Origin: Kribbella rubisoli
GTDB lineage: Bacteria > Actinomycetota > Actinomycetes > Propionibacteriales > Kribbellaceae
DNA length: 64,000 nt
Direction of reading: 5' to 3'
NCBI RefSeq assembly: GCF_004217145.1
Contig: NZ_SHKR01000016.1
Span: 1-64,000 of the forward strand
The position numbers were made by a program, and so were the translations under genes. Positions 47,584 to 56,281 of the stretch are shown here, piece after piece (positions within the stretch are counted from its first letter, which is position 1; each line of letters opens with the position of its first letter). Under the pieces are notes generated by a model. It did not search any database and was not told the origin of the DNA. It saw only the letters and a program-made list of their open reading frames with translations.

Positions 47584-47608
47584 TAGTGATTGCAGATTGC
47601 AAGCACTA
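47584..47608. promoter_or_regulatory. Operator-like nested inverted repeat for the HxlR regulator
   Basis: TAGTG at 47584-47588 pairs with CACTA at 47604-47608, and inside them TTGCA (47590-47594) pairs with TGCAA (47598-47602) around a GAT centre. Placement between the divergent HxlR and reductase genes fits a regulator binding site. Assignment is by position and symmetry only. Confidence 0.55.
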
Positions 47609-47625
47609 GTCGGAAGAGGGGGAAG

Positions 47626-48210
47626 ATGGGCCGCTTCGTGTATGCGATGAATGTGTCCCTCGACCTGCGGATCGAGCAGGTGCCCGGGGACAACGGTGCG
47701 GGCGAGTGGCTGCGCATCGACGAAGAACTGCACCGCGAGGCCAATGCGCGGACGCGGCAGCTCGCGATGATCGTCCACGGACGTGTCGTTTATGAGGTGA
47801 TGGAGGAGTACTGGCCGCGGTCCCGCGAGGACGCCTCGCTGCCCGACTTCATGCGCGAGTACGGCGAGATCTGGACCGCCATGCCCAAGGTGCTCGTCTC
47901 TCGAACCCGCCACACCGCCGATCACAACACCCGGATCATCGGGGGAGACGACGCGATCGAGCAGCTCGCCGTACTGCGCGCCGAGACCGAAGGCACGATC
48001 GCGGTCGGCGGCGCGGCGCTCGCCACGCAACTGCTCCGCGCCGGGCTGCTCGACGAGCTCCTGCTCACGACCCATCCCTCGATCCTCGGCTTCGGCCGGC
48101 CGCTGTTCGACGACTACGACCTGCCGATCGACCTCGAACTGCTCGACCAGCAATCGTTCGGATCGGGCGTCACGATGAACCGCTACGCGATCCTGAAAGA
48201 GGCCGGCTGA
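47626..48210 (+). CDS. Dihydrofolate-reductase-like (RibD C-terminal type) reductase
   Basis: About 194 residues from ATG 47626, after GAGGGGGAAG. MGRFVYAMNVSLDLRIEQVP, PKVLVSRTRHT, TEGTIAVGGAALATQLLRAG, LLDELLLTTHPSILGFGRPL are the RibD-C/YwjB-like motifs of NADPH-dependent pyrimidine reductase relatives. Its stop overlaps the next ATG by one base. Probably controlled by the divergent HxlR regulator. Confidence 0.85.
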   Translation: MGRFVYAMNVSLDLRIEQVPGDNGAGEWLRIDEELHREANARTRQLAMIVHGRVVYEVMEEYWPRSREDASLPDFMREYGEIWTAMPKVLVSRTRHTADHNTRIIGGDDAIEQLAVLRAETEGTIAVGGAALATQLLRAGLLDELLLTTHPSILGFGRPLFDDYDLPIDLELLDQQSFGSGVTMNRYAILKEAG

Positions 48211-49019
48211 TGCTGAGGCACGTTGCGGACGGCGTACGCGTCCACCAGAGCGAGCTGCTCCAGAACAACACCATCGTCGTACAAGGCGTTGCCGGCGTAC
48301 TGCTCGTCGATCCCGGAATCACCGGCGACGAAATGGCCTGTCTCGCGAAGGATCTCGATGGCGAACCCGTCGTGGCAGGCTTCGCGACGCATCCCGACTG
48401 GGACCACGTGCTCTGGTACGCCGACCTCGGCGACGCACCGCGCTACGGTACGGAGCGCTGTGCGGCTGATCTGTCAGAGCTCCTGTCGAGCGCGGACTGG
48501 AAGACCGGCGTCCTCGAGTGGGTGCCGCCGGAGCTCGCCGACGGGCTGCCGCTCGACCTGTTCGGTCTCATCACCGGTCTACCTGCCGGGACCACTCACC
48601 TCCCTTGGGACGGCCCACAAGTCCGCATCATCGAGCATCGGGCACATGCTCCCGGCCACGCGGCGCTGCTGATCGAGGAGCACGGCGTTTTAGTTGCCGG
48701 AGACATGCTTTCGGACGTCCTGATCCCGATGCTCGACGTCAACGGCGCGGCCGACCCGATCGAGGAGTACCTCGCCGCTCTGCAACTCTTCGACGACGTC
48801 GCGGACAACGTCGCAGTCGTCGTACCGGGCCACGGCTCCGTCGGCGGAGCAGACGAACTACGCATCCGGATCGACCAGGACCGCGCCTACGTAGAGGCCT
48901 TACGCGACGGCCGCGAAGTCAACGACCCGCGAATCGGTCCCTCGGCGAAGACCGGCTGGGAGTGGGTCAGCGACGTACACGCAGGCCAAGTCCAACGCCT
49001 CGCCCAGAGAATCAGTTGA
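48210..49019 (+). CDS. MBL-fold metallo-hydrolase
   Basis: 269 residues. Zinc motif THPDWDH (HxxxDH-like), later GHAALLIEEHG, GVLVAGDMLSD and PGHGS. These are motifs II to V of the metallo-beta-lactamase fold. Couples translationally to the upstream reductase. Reaction unknown. Confidence 0.85.
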   Translation: MLRHVADGVRVHQSELLQNNTIVVQGVAGVLLVDPGITGDEMACLAKDLDGEPVVAGFATHPDWDHVLWYADLGDAPRYGTERCAADLSELLSSADWKTGVLEWVPPELADGLPLDLFGLITGLPAGTTHLPWDGPQVRIIEHRAHAPGHAALLIEEHGVLVAGDMLSDVLIPMLDVNGAADPIEEYLAALQLFDDVADNVAVVVPGHGSVGGADELRIRIDQDRAYVEALRDGREVNDPRIGPSAKTGWEWVSDVHAGQVQRLAQRIS

Positions 49020-49815
49020 TTTCCGACTCGGCATCGAAAGCGGTGGCGAGCAGGAGATTGAGCTGCTCCGCGACCGCCTCGGGGTTGCTGGTGTGTGGGG
49101 AATGCCCGCTGTCGATCACGACCAGCTTCGACTCCGGGATCAGCTCGTGAGCGGTACGCGCAGCCGCTAGTGGCAGAACCGGGTCCTGCTCGCCCCAGAT
49201 CAGGACGGTCGGTGCGGCGATCTGCCGTGCCTGGTCGCGCAGATCGTGCCCCGGCAAGGTGAAGCTGTGCCACATCTGCGCGACTGCTTTCCGCCCTGCG
49301 GCGGTGCGTGTGGTGGCAATAGCGTCGGCGCGCGCACGTCGGTCGGCGCTGGTGCGTGAGCGCATGTACCACCAGGAGAAGCCCGGATAGATGAGCCGCA
49401 CGAACCAGGGCCGGCTCATCATCGTGCAGAACACCCGACTCGAAAGCTGCGCTGCCTCGAAGCCACCACCGTCGATGATCATCAACCCGCGCACGAGGTT
49501 CGGGCGTCTGACGGCAAGGCGTGTGGCGACGTTTCCGCCGATCGAGTTCCCGACCAGAACGGCGCCGTCGGGAGCCATCCGGTTCAGGATCTCCTCGACC
49601 AGGTCGGTGAGGTTCAGTTCGTTCGATGCTGAGGCTGCGGACTCGCCGTGACCCGGCCAGTCGATGCTGATGCTTCGGAAGCGTTCCGGCAGCAGACCGC
49701 GCACCTCGTCGTAGTCGCGACGGCGATGGCCGCCGCTGGGAAGGAGGACGACGGTCGGTCCAGCCCCCTGCACGTCGTACGCGATCTCGCCGGCTGAGGT
49801 GACGATGGTGTCCAT
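49012..49815 (-). CDS. Alpha/beta hydrolase
   Basis: About 267 residues from ATG 49815 (MDTIVTSAGEIAYDVQGAGP). Ser nucleophile elbow LVGNSIGGNVATRLAV, Asp in LIWGEQDPVLPL, His in VIDSGHSPHT. GHGESAAS in the cap start. The longer in-frame start at 49866 would run over the TetR operator and is rejected. Divergent from a TetR gene; overlaps the convergent MBL gene by 8 bases. Confidence 0.87.
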   Translation of the reverse strand: MDTIVTSAGEIAYDVQGAGPTVVLLPSGGHRRRDYDEVRGLLPERFRSISIDWPGHGESAASASNELNLTDLVEEILNRMAPDGAVLVGNSIGGNVATRLAVRRPNLVRGLMIIDGGGFEAAQLSSRVFCTMMSRPWFVRLIYPGFSWWYMRSRTSADRRARADAIATTRTAAGRKAVAQMWHSFTLPGHDLRDQARQIAAPTVLIWGEQDPVLPLAAARTAHELIPESKLVVIDSGHSPHTSNPEAVAEQLNLLLATAFDAESEIN

Positions 49816-49827
49816 GACGAGGACCGT

Positions 49828-49859
49828 AACACACTGACCGACCGGTCGGTCAGTGTGTT
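49828..49859. promoter_or_regulatory. Perfect 32-bp palindrome: TetR operator
   Basis: Each 16-base arm reads AACACACTGACCGACC; the two arms meet at position 49843/49844 without a mismatch. The core CTGACCGACCGGTCGGTCAG is the familiar TetR half-site pair. It lies between the divergent hydrolase (start 49815) and TetR gene (start 49878), so a TetR dimer bound here would cover both promoters. Confidence 0.85.
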
Positions 49860-49877
49860 TTCGCATAAGCTTCCCCG

Positions 49878-50429
49878 GTGACCGAAGACGTGCGCGTGCC
49901 GGGAGCTCCGCAGACCCGCGAGGCGCTGCTGGATGCCGGCGCCTCGCTCGCGGAGCGGCACGGCCTGAGCGGCATCAGCGTGAACATGGTGGTGGCGAGC
50001 GCGGGAGTCGCAAAGGGCACGTTCTACGTGCATTTCAAGGACCGGTCGGCCTTCATCGACGCCATGCACGCCCGCTTCCACACCAACGTCGAAGTCGCGA
50101 TGGCCGAGGCGCTGGGCGATTTGCCCAGGGGCGCCGAGCGACTCTTCCGAGCCTTCGAGGTCTACCTCGACATCTCACTCCAGAATCGCGGAGCCAAGGC
50201 CCTGTCCCTCGAGGTGCGCTCCAGCCCCGAGCAAGACGCGATGACTGTACGGCGTGAGCGCCTCGTCGAAGGCGGTCTCGCCGATCTCGAAGCCATGGGC
50301 TGGGAGGACATCGAAGCTGCGGCTCAGCTCCTCGCAGCGATGACGCGGGAGATCTCGGCCCTGGAGTTCGACGCCGGCCACCCCCTGCCGGCCTCACGCC
50401 GAGCCCTCAAACGCATGCTCGGCCTGTAG
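49878..50429 (+). CDS. TetR-family regulator
   Basis: 183 residues from GTG 49878. HTH: TREALLDAGASLAERHG, ISVNMVVASAGVAKGTFYV, HFKDRSAFIDAM. The C-terminal ligand-binding part is helical. It should bind the palindrome at 49828-49859 and repress itself and the divergent hydrolase until a small inducer arrives. Confidence 0.9.
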   Translation: MTEDVRVPGAPQTREALLDAGASLAERHGLSGISVNMVVASAGVAKGTFYVHFKDRSAFIDAMHARFHTNVEVAMAEALGDLPRGAERLFRAFEVYLDISLQNRGAKALSLEVRSSPEQDAMTVRRERLVEGGLADLEAMGWEDIEAAAQLLAAMTREISALEFDAGHPLPASRRALKRMLGL

Positions 50430-50432
50430 CTC

Positions 50433-51059
50433 GTGACTGCGGGTTTCGACGGGTGGCCGAGGTCGGCGTTCGACGTGTTGTTGCAGCTCGAGGGGGAGCC
50501 TTCGGCTGAGGTCCGGCGGGCGTGCAGGCGGGAGCGGGAAGAGCTGGTTCGGCGGCCGATGATCGGGTTGCTGAACGCGGTGGCGGACGCGGATCCGGAG
50601 TACGAGGATTTTGCGGTCTGGGGGTACGGCGACGTACTGCTGGATGCGTGGCAGCGGCAGCGCGCCATCGTCCGACTGGCTCGGAACCTCGAGCTTGGGG
50701 TCCGGTTCGATCTCGACGGTCTGGAGGTCGGCCTGGCGTGGTGGTACGCCCCGTCGACCCAAATAGAGCGCTACCGCGCCGCGACAGCGGATCCCGGCTC
50801 GGGACCGCAACTGGTCGCCATCCTCCGGAACCTCGAGCGACACGGCTTCGCGATCACCGGCGACCAACTGAAGCGCCCGCTCCGCGGCCATCCCACCGAC
50901 CACCCCCGAGCCGACCTGCTGCGCCACCGATCGCTCATCGCCAGCCGCCCCCTAGGCTGCGAAGACTGGCTCCACACCCCGGCCGCAGCGAACCAAGTCC
51001 TCACCACCTTCCACCAACTCCGCCCACTCGCCCGCTGGCTCGTCAAGCATGTGTCCTAG
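50433..51059 (+). CDS. DUF2461-family protein
   Basis: 208 residues: FDGWPRSAFDVLLQLEGEP, VWGYGDVLLDAWQRQRAIVR, LEVGLAWWYAPSTQIERYR, ADLLRHRSLIASRPLGCEDW. This is the DUF2461 (TIGR02453) type, of unknown activity. GTG 50433 follows the TetR stop by 3 bases, so they may be cotranscribed. The gene's first half is G/T-rich and its second half C/A-rich. Confidence 0.75.
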   Translation: MTAGFDGWPRSAFDVLLQLEGEPSAEVRRACRREREELVRRPMIGLLNAVADADPEYEDFAVWGYGDVLLDAWQRQRAIVRLARNLELGVRFDLDGLEVGLAWWYAPSTQIERYRAATADPGSGPQLVAILRNLERHGFAITGDQLKRPLRGHPTDHPRADLLRHRSLIASRPLGCEDWLHTPAAANQVLTTFHQLRPLARWLVKHVS

Positions 51060-51108
51060 CGTGCCTGGTCGTGCCGCCAGGGTGCGGACGCAGCGGTAGG
51101 GTGCTCGG

Positions 51109-51585
51109 ATGTCTGTTACTCGTGTGCGGCGGGCTCGGCCGGCTGATATGGCGGTGCCTGTGGGGGCTCGGTCTGTGTTTACGGATGGGGCTTGTTCGGG
51201 GAATCCGGGGCCGGGTGGGTGGGCCTGGGCGTTGTCGAAGACGGAGTACGCCGCTGGGTCCGAGGCGGTGTCGACGAATCAGCGGATGGAGATCCGGGCG
51301 GCGTTGGAGGCTGTGCGGGACAACCCAGGGCCGCTGCTGGTGGTGTCTGATTCGACGTACGTCGTGAACTGTTTCCGCGACCGCTGGCACCAAGGGTGGC
51401 TCGAGCGTGGGTGGCTGACGTCCGCCAAGAAGCCGGTCGCCAACCGAGACCTGTGGGAACCGCTGGTGGAGCTGGTGACGGAGCGCGGCGACGTGGCCTT
51501 CCGTTGGGTGAAAGGCCACTCCGGCGACGAGATGAACGACTTCGTCGACCAGTTGGCGGTCGCTGCGTCTCAGACGGCGGGATAG
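51109..51585 (+). CDS. rnhA: Ribonuclease HI
   Basis: 158 residues. Catalytic set visible: Asp in FTDGACSGNPGPGGWA, Glu in NQRMEIRAALEA, Asp in VVSDSTYVVNC and Asp in NDFVDQLA, with the basic-loop motif RWVKGHSGDEMN. Degrades the RNA strand of RNA-DNA hybrids. The N-terminal 20 residues (MSVTRVRRARPADMAV) are extra. Its 3' end overlaps the convergent GH84 gene by 16 bases. Confidence 0.92.
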   Translation: MSVTRVRRARPADMAVPVGARSVFTDGACSGNPGPGGWAWALSKTEYAAGSEAVSTNQRMEIRAALEAVRDNPGPLLVVSDSTYVVNCFRDRWHQGWLERGWLTSAKKPVANRDLWEPLVELVTERGDVAFRWVKGHSGDEMNDFVDQLAVAASQTAG

Positions 51586-54500
51586 ACCTCCGCTTCATAG
51601 AGCGAATAGCCGTACTGCGTCGCTCGGTGGACACCTTGCAGACGGACATAGCGAGCGGTCGTGTCCAGCCAGAGGGTGTCGGTACCGCCGTCCCCGTCGG
51701 TGACCTCGGTCGCCGTGGTCCAGGTGGTGGCGTCGTCGGAAACCTCGATCTTGTACGCCGACCCGTACGCCGCCTCCCAGCGCAGCACGACCTTGCCGAG
51801 GTGTGTCGACGCGCCCAGATCGACCTGGAGCCAGGACGCGTCGTCGTACGCCGATGCCCAGCGCGTGGTGGTGTCGCCGTCGACCGCCAGATCCGCGCCG
51901 AAGCTCGTCCCAGGTTCGATGCCCGAGGCAACGACTGGCCGATGCAGGGCGATGTTCGTGTCCGAGGTGCGAGGCCGTACGGCGACCCGCAGTACGGCGG
52001 AAGCCGTACCGAAGGTCACCGGGATATCCACATCGGCCGGCGAAGCACCAGCGGGCGGCGTCAGCTCGACCGTCACCGATGAAGTCAGGCCGCGCCGCAC
52101 CGTGAGCCGGTCCGGCGCCTCAACAACCCAGCCGGAAGGCACCGCAATGTGGAGGCGGCCCGAGACATCCGCGCGCGAGCCGGCCGAGACGTCGACCACA
52201 ACACTCGACTCCGCACCCCGGACCACATCGATCCGATCGGAACCGGTGCCCAGGGCAACCGGTGGCGTGTCGCTCCAGAGCGGTATGAGCTCCGCAACAG
52301 CCGGAGTCCCACCCTTCCACGCCAACCGCACAGCCGACGCCATCACATCACCGACAGGAACCTCGGCGTACGCCGAAGAAACCCGGCCGACCCGCTTCCA
52401 CGCGCCACCAACCTGGACCTCGACATCGGCAATGCCCACAGACGTTTGCAGAACCGTCAGCCGAGCCAGCGACCGTGGCGCCGACAGAGTCGCAACCAAC
52501 GCATCTCCAGCGACCGGGGCGCTACCAGGCACGTAGGCGCTCGAAACATCACCATCCACTGCCCGCTGGTACGACGACCCCGCGGCAGGCGCCGGCGTAC
52601 CGCTGGCAGTCAACGTCGTCACGTTCCCGCCGACAGTCGACACCGTGAACTCCCGCACCACCAGCCAGAAGTCGCTCGCCGTCAACGACCGGTACCGGAC
52701 GTAGCGCGCGACAGTTCCCGCCGGCGCGGTGAACCGCACCTCGGCACTCGTCGCGCGCGTGAGCTCGGTCCACCGCGTGCCGTCGACGGAGTACTCCAAC
52801 GCACCTGAGTGGATGTAGTCATCCGGGCTCCCCGACTTGCCCATCAGTACCGCGATGTCACCGATCTGGACCGCTGATCCGAGATCGACCCGCACCTCCG
52901 AACCCGGCCCCGGCGCCCCGTTGCTCCAGAAGAACGTGCTCTCATCGCCGTCGACCATCCGAGCCGGCACGTTGTCCTGATACGTGCCCAGGTTGGTCGT
53001 CGCCGACTTGCCGGGCGTCACGCCGAGCCAGCGGTCGTGCACCCGGCCGACCTCCGCGATGAGCTCGTCGACAACGCGTTCACCGATCCGCGGATAGGTC
53101 CCGTCGTGTGGCGCCCGGCTGTCCCGGATGGCCTTCGCCGAAATGACGAGAGCGCTCATCTGCTGACGCGCGGTCCAGGCCGCCGCACCGTTGCCCGCCT
53201 CGAGCGCGGCCAACAGGTCGAGGCCGCGGCTCATCGCCTGTCCCCAGAGTTCCGTTGCCTTGAGCCACGACTCCGCCTGCCCAACGAACGCCGGATCGAC
53301 GACACCCGACCGGATCGTCCCCGGCGCCGCGACGATCGCGTTCACTCGCGGGCACAGCGCCGCGATTGCCTGGGTGCGTTGTCCGGCCTGCCACCGCCGC
53401 CAGAACGAGTCGACCGCCGCGCCGAAGACCGGTGCGCTCTCCGGATGCAGCGTCCCGTCGTACGTGTTGAGATCGGCGAACACCCGCAAGGCATCCGCCG
53501 TACGTCGATCGCCGCCGGCCCGCTCCGCGATCGCGCGCAGCCAGATGGACGTCGCGTCGTACCGCGCAGGGTTCCAGCCGAACTCGGCGAACGAGTACAG
53601 CGCGACCTTGCTCACCGCTGCCTGGTTCATCGGGTTAGAGATCACGCCGACGACGTCGTCGGCGATCCCCGCCCCGCGGCCGGTGTACGGCGCGAGCAGC
53701 AGCCGGCCGGCGGCGTAGTCGTTGACCGGGTAGTTGTCCCAGATCAGGATGTCGTGCCCGAACACGGCCTTCGCCTGAGCCGCCTGCACCGCGGTGATCG
53801 TCTGCGGGACGACTCCGACGCCGGTCCAATGCACGACAACAGCCGAGTCGAGCTGCTCCCGCAGTACCTTCTTGTACGGCGTTTCGCTGACGTTGTAGTA
53901 CTCCGTCGGCACCATCTGGAGCGGCGCCACGTCGGGCTTGGACTCGACCCATTCGCGCTGTATCCGGTTGAGCAGATCGCTCTGCGCTCGCGCGGCCGCC
54001 TCGCCGCCGGTCCCGTACTTCGCGCGGTCCGCGTCGCAGTGCCAGGTGTTGTAGTCGATGTCGTCGAGCGGCACGTTGAACGACCGCGCACCGAGCGCGT
54101 ATAGGGACTCGAACTTCGCTGTCAGTGCCTGGAAATCGGCGTCGGAGGTGTAGCAGATCGACAGACCGGGGGAGAGCGCGAAGGTGAAGTCGACCTTGTT
54201 CTGCCGCGCGCGGGTCACGAGCTCACCGAGTTGTGCGAGCTTGTCCGCCGGATACGGATCGCGCCATTGCTCGCGGTGGTACGGGTCGTCCTTCGGTGCG
54301 TACTCGTAGGTGTTCATCCGATGCGCGCCGAGATAGTCGAGGTGGTCCAGCCGGTCGGCCTGCGACCACGGCGTGCCGTAGAAGCCCTCGATCGAGCCGC
54401 GGTACCGCATGGTCGGCCAGTCCCGGACGGCGACGCCAGGCATCCAGTGCCGTGCCTGCCCCACCAGCTGTGCGAGCGACTCCGCGGCGTAGAACGTGCC

Positions 54501-54923
54501 GTCGGAGTCGACTCCGTCGATGACGATCTGGGCGCGGTCGTGCCGATCGCGGCCGGCGGCGAGCACGTATCCCTCGGCGGGCAGTCCGGTGCTGTCCTGG
54601 ACCTGGAGCGCGGACAGTACGGACGACGTACGACCGAGCCAGATGGTCGTCGGTGTGCCGGGATCACTGCCGTCCGTCGTACGCACGGTCTTCACACCAG
54701 CACTGGCCAGCGCCGCGCGTACGACGCGTTCGGCGTCCGCGTCCGACCGCGACGTACGGACCAACCCGACCACCGGAGTGATCGGGAACCCGTCGCTGCG
54801 CGCAACGACCTGCTGTGGTGCAGGACTGATCGTCGGAGCAGCCGGCGGTACGGCGGTCGCGGTCGGCGCGGCCAAGGCCAGGGGAGAGGTCAAGGCAAGC
54901 AGGGCGGACAGGAGAAGGCGCAT
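51570..54923 (-). CDS. Secreted beta-N-acetylglucosaminidase (GH84) with C-terminal discoidin-like modules
   Basis: 1117 residues. Signal peptide MRLLLSALLALTSPLALAAP. Then a GH20b-like beta domain (30-160), GH84 core with RYRGSIEGFYGTPWSQADR, YEYAPKDDPYHREQWRD and the catalytic pair in NVPLDDIDYNTWHCD (about 288-289). Two F5/8-type-C (CBM32-like) modules follow: about 640-760 (NLGTYQDNVPARMVDGDES) and about 990-1117 (TSFGADLAVDGDTTTRWASA). Removes GlcNAc from glycans such as hyaluronate-like or O-GlcNAc substrates outside the cell. Slight overlap with rnhA. Confidence 0.92.
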   Translation of the reverse strand: MRLLLSALLALTSPLALAAPTATAVPPAAPTISPAPQQVVARSDGFPITPVVGLVRTSRSDADAERVVRAALASAGVKTVRTTDGSDPGTPTTIWLGRTSSVLSALQVQDSTGLPAEGYVLAAGRDRHDRAQIVIDGVDSDGTFYAAESLAQLVGQARHWMPGVAVRDWPTMRYRGSIEGFYGTPWSQADRLDHLDYLGAHRMNTYEYAPKDDPYHREQWRDPYPADKLAQLGELVTRARQNKVDFTFALSPGLSICYTSDADFQALTAKFESLYALGARSFNVPLDDIDYNTWHCDADRAKYGTGGEAAARAQSDLLNRIQREWVESKPDVAPLQMVPTEYYNVSETPYKKVLREQLDSAVVVHWTGVGVVPQTITAVQAAQAKAVFGHDILIWDNYPVNDYAAGRLLLAPYTGRGAGIADDVVGVISNPMNQAAVSKVALYSFAEFGWNPARYDATSIWLRAIAERAGGDRRTADALRVFADLNTYDGTLHPESAPVFGAAVDSFWRRWQAGQRTQAIAALCPRVNAIVAAPGTIRSGVVDPAFVGQAESWLKATELWGQAMSRGLDLLAALEAGNGAAAWTARQQMSALVISAKAIRDSRAPHDGTYPRIGERVVDELIAEVGRVHDRWLGVTPGKSATTNLGTYQDNVPARMVDGDESTFFWSNGAPGPGSEVRVDLGSAVQIGDIAVLMGKSGSPDDYIHSGALEYSVDGTRWTELTRATSAEVRFTAPAGTVARYVRYRSLTASDFWLVVREFTVSTVGGNVTTLTASGTPAPAAGSSYQRAVDGDVSSAYVPGSAPVAGDALVATLSAPRSLARLTVLQTSVGIADVEVQVGGAWKRVGRVSSAYAEVPVGDVMASAVRLAWKGGTPAVAELIPLWSDTPPVALGTGSDRIDVVRGAESSVVVDVSAGSRADVSGRLHIAVPSGWVVEAPDRLTVRRGLTSSVTVELTPPAGASPADVDIPVTFGTASAVLRVAVRPRTSDTNIALHRPVVASGIEPGTSFGADLAVDGDTTTRWASAYDDASWLQVDLGASTHLGKVVLRWEAAYGSAYKIEVSDDATTWTTATEVTDGDGGTDTLWLDTTARYVRLQGVHRATQYGYSLYEAEVYPAV

Positions 54924-55012
54924 CGAGTCTCCTCAGGCAGGGCGGTTCCAGCTAGTTAGCCACTGCGCAGAACTGCTCGTCAAGACGTCACCCTGGTCAA
55001 TTCCGGGCACGT

Positions 55013-56281
55013 CTAGAAGCCACTCCGGTGAAAGGCCGGCGGTGTGCCGTGGAGCGAGCGGTGGGTGGCGGCGGGGTCGGTGAAGAAGTTGGGGAGTTGG
55101 AGGTCGGGGGAGTAGTAGCGGTGGAAGACCGGGGTCTGGGAGCTGGACATCGGCGGGACGATCCAGGTCCAGTCAGCGGGGCACTGGCGGCCGGCGCGTT
55201 CCTCGCGTTCCACGTGGATGAGGAACCTGCGGGACTCGGTGTGGTGGTCGGTGATCGTGACGCCGTTCAGGTTGAACGAGTGCAGTACGGCGCGGTTGAT
55301 CTCGACCAGCGCGCGGTCGCGCCATAACGAAGTCTCGTCGGTCGTGTCCAGGCCCATGCGTTCGGCGACCTCGGGGACCATCGCGTAGCGATCGGTGTCG
55401 CCGAAGTTGCGGGCGCCGATCTCGGTGCCCATGTACCAGCCGTTGAAGGGCGCTGCCGGGTACGAGATGCCGCCGATGACGAGCCGGTTGTTGCTGATCA
55501 CCGGTACGGCGTGCCAGCGCAGGCCGAGGTCGGCGAACCACGGCAGTTCTGGATGTGCCAGCGGGACTTCGTGGACGGCTTCGACGGGCAGCTCGAACAT
55601 CCGCGGCCCCTCCTCGACGGTCTCCACGACGAGCGGGAGTACGTCGTACGCGCCAGTCCGGTCGGGCTGCCGCCAGCCGCGCCGGATGAGTTCGGTGGTG
55701 AAGGCGCGGTAGCGAGGGTCGCCGAGAACGCGTCCGTCCGGCTGCTCGTACCCGGCGTACCGGATGAGCTGCTCGTTCCAGATCCTGGGCGCCGGCCGGG
55801 ACGGCGTCTCGGGAGCGAACACGCTGATCATCGGGCGGATCTTCCCGCCGTTGTGGGCCTCGCGCAGATGGTCGAAGCAGTGCCCGGCGACGCCGCGAGC
55901 GTCGGAGACCGTCCTCAGGTCGCGGACCTGCAGACTGCGCCAGTACAGCCGGCCGATGCAGCGGGCGTTGTTGCGCCAGGCGACCCGGGCGCCGAATGCC
56001 AGCTCGTCGGGGGTGTGCCAGTAGGTCCCGGTGAGGTCGATCTCGCGCATCACCGCGGCGAGCCGTGGCCCCATCCAGCCGGCCTTCGGGTTCTCGGCGT
56101 GAAAGAGCTCGAGGAACTCTTTGGCTGCCGCCCGAACCATCTCGGTATCGCTGCTCCCGGGGCTCGGCCCCGGATCGGGTTTGCTGATCGAGTGGCTGAT
56201 CCGCGCCCGGATCCGCCCCGGACCGGGCGACGCCCGCCGGCCGGTCCGCGGAGCCTTCCCCCACGATCTCTCGGGGTTCAT
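55013..56281 (-). CDS. nos: Nitric oxide synthase oxygenase
   Basis: 422 residues; makes NO from L-arginine using haem and a pterin, needing an external reductase. Visible: haem Cys108 in VAWRNNARCIGRLYWRSL; HCFDHLREAHNGGKIRPMI; substrate site PFNGWYMGTEIGARNFG (the Glu binds the arginine guanidinium); HTESRRFLIHVEREERAGR and CPADWTWIVPPMS (pterin site). There is no reductase domain. The first 45 residues are an extra, basic, Pro-rich tail. ATG overlaps the DivIVA-like stop by four bases (ATGA), so it is the last gene of an operon with a flavohaemoprotein. Confidence 0.93.
   Translation of the reverse strand: MNPERSWGKAPRTGRRASPGPGRIRARISHSISKPDPGPSPGSSDTEMVRAAAKEFLELFHAENPKAGWMGPRLAAVMREIDLTGTYWHTPDELAFGARVAWRNNARCIGRLYWRSLQVRDLRTVSDARGVAGHCFDHLREAHNGGKIRPMISVFAPETPSRPAPRIWNEQLIRYAGYEQPDGRVLGDPRYRAFTTELIRRGWRQPDRTGAYDVLPLVVETVEEGPRMFELPVEAVHEVPLAHPELPWFADLGLRWHAVPVISNNRLVIGGISYPAAPFNGWYMGTEIGARNFGDTDRYAMVPEVAERMGLDTTDETSLWRDRALVEINRAVLHSFNLNGVTITDHHTESRRFLIHVEREERAGRQCPADWTWIVPPMSSSQTPVFHRYYSPDLQLPNFFTDPAATHRSLHGTPPAFHRSGF

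Noticed and set aside
53037..54104. Plus-strand frame of 355 codons opposite the GH84 gene
   Set aside because: Arginine-rich antisense; the GH84 catalytic core is on the minus strand here.
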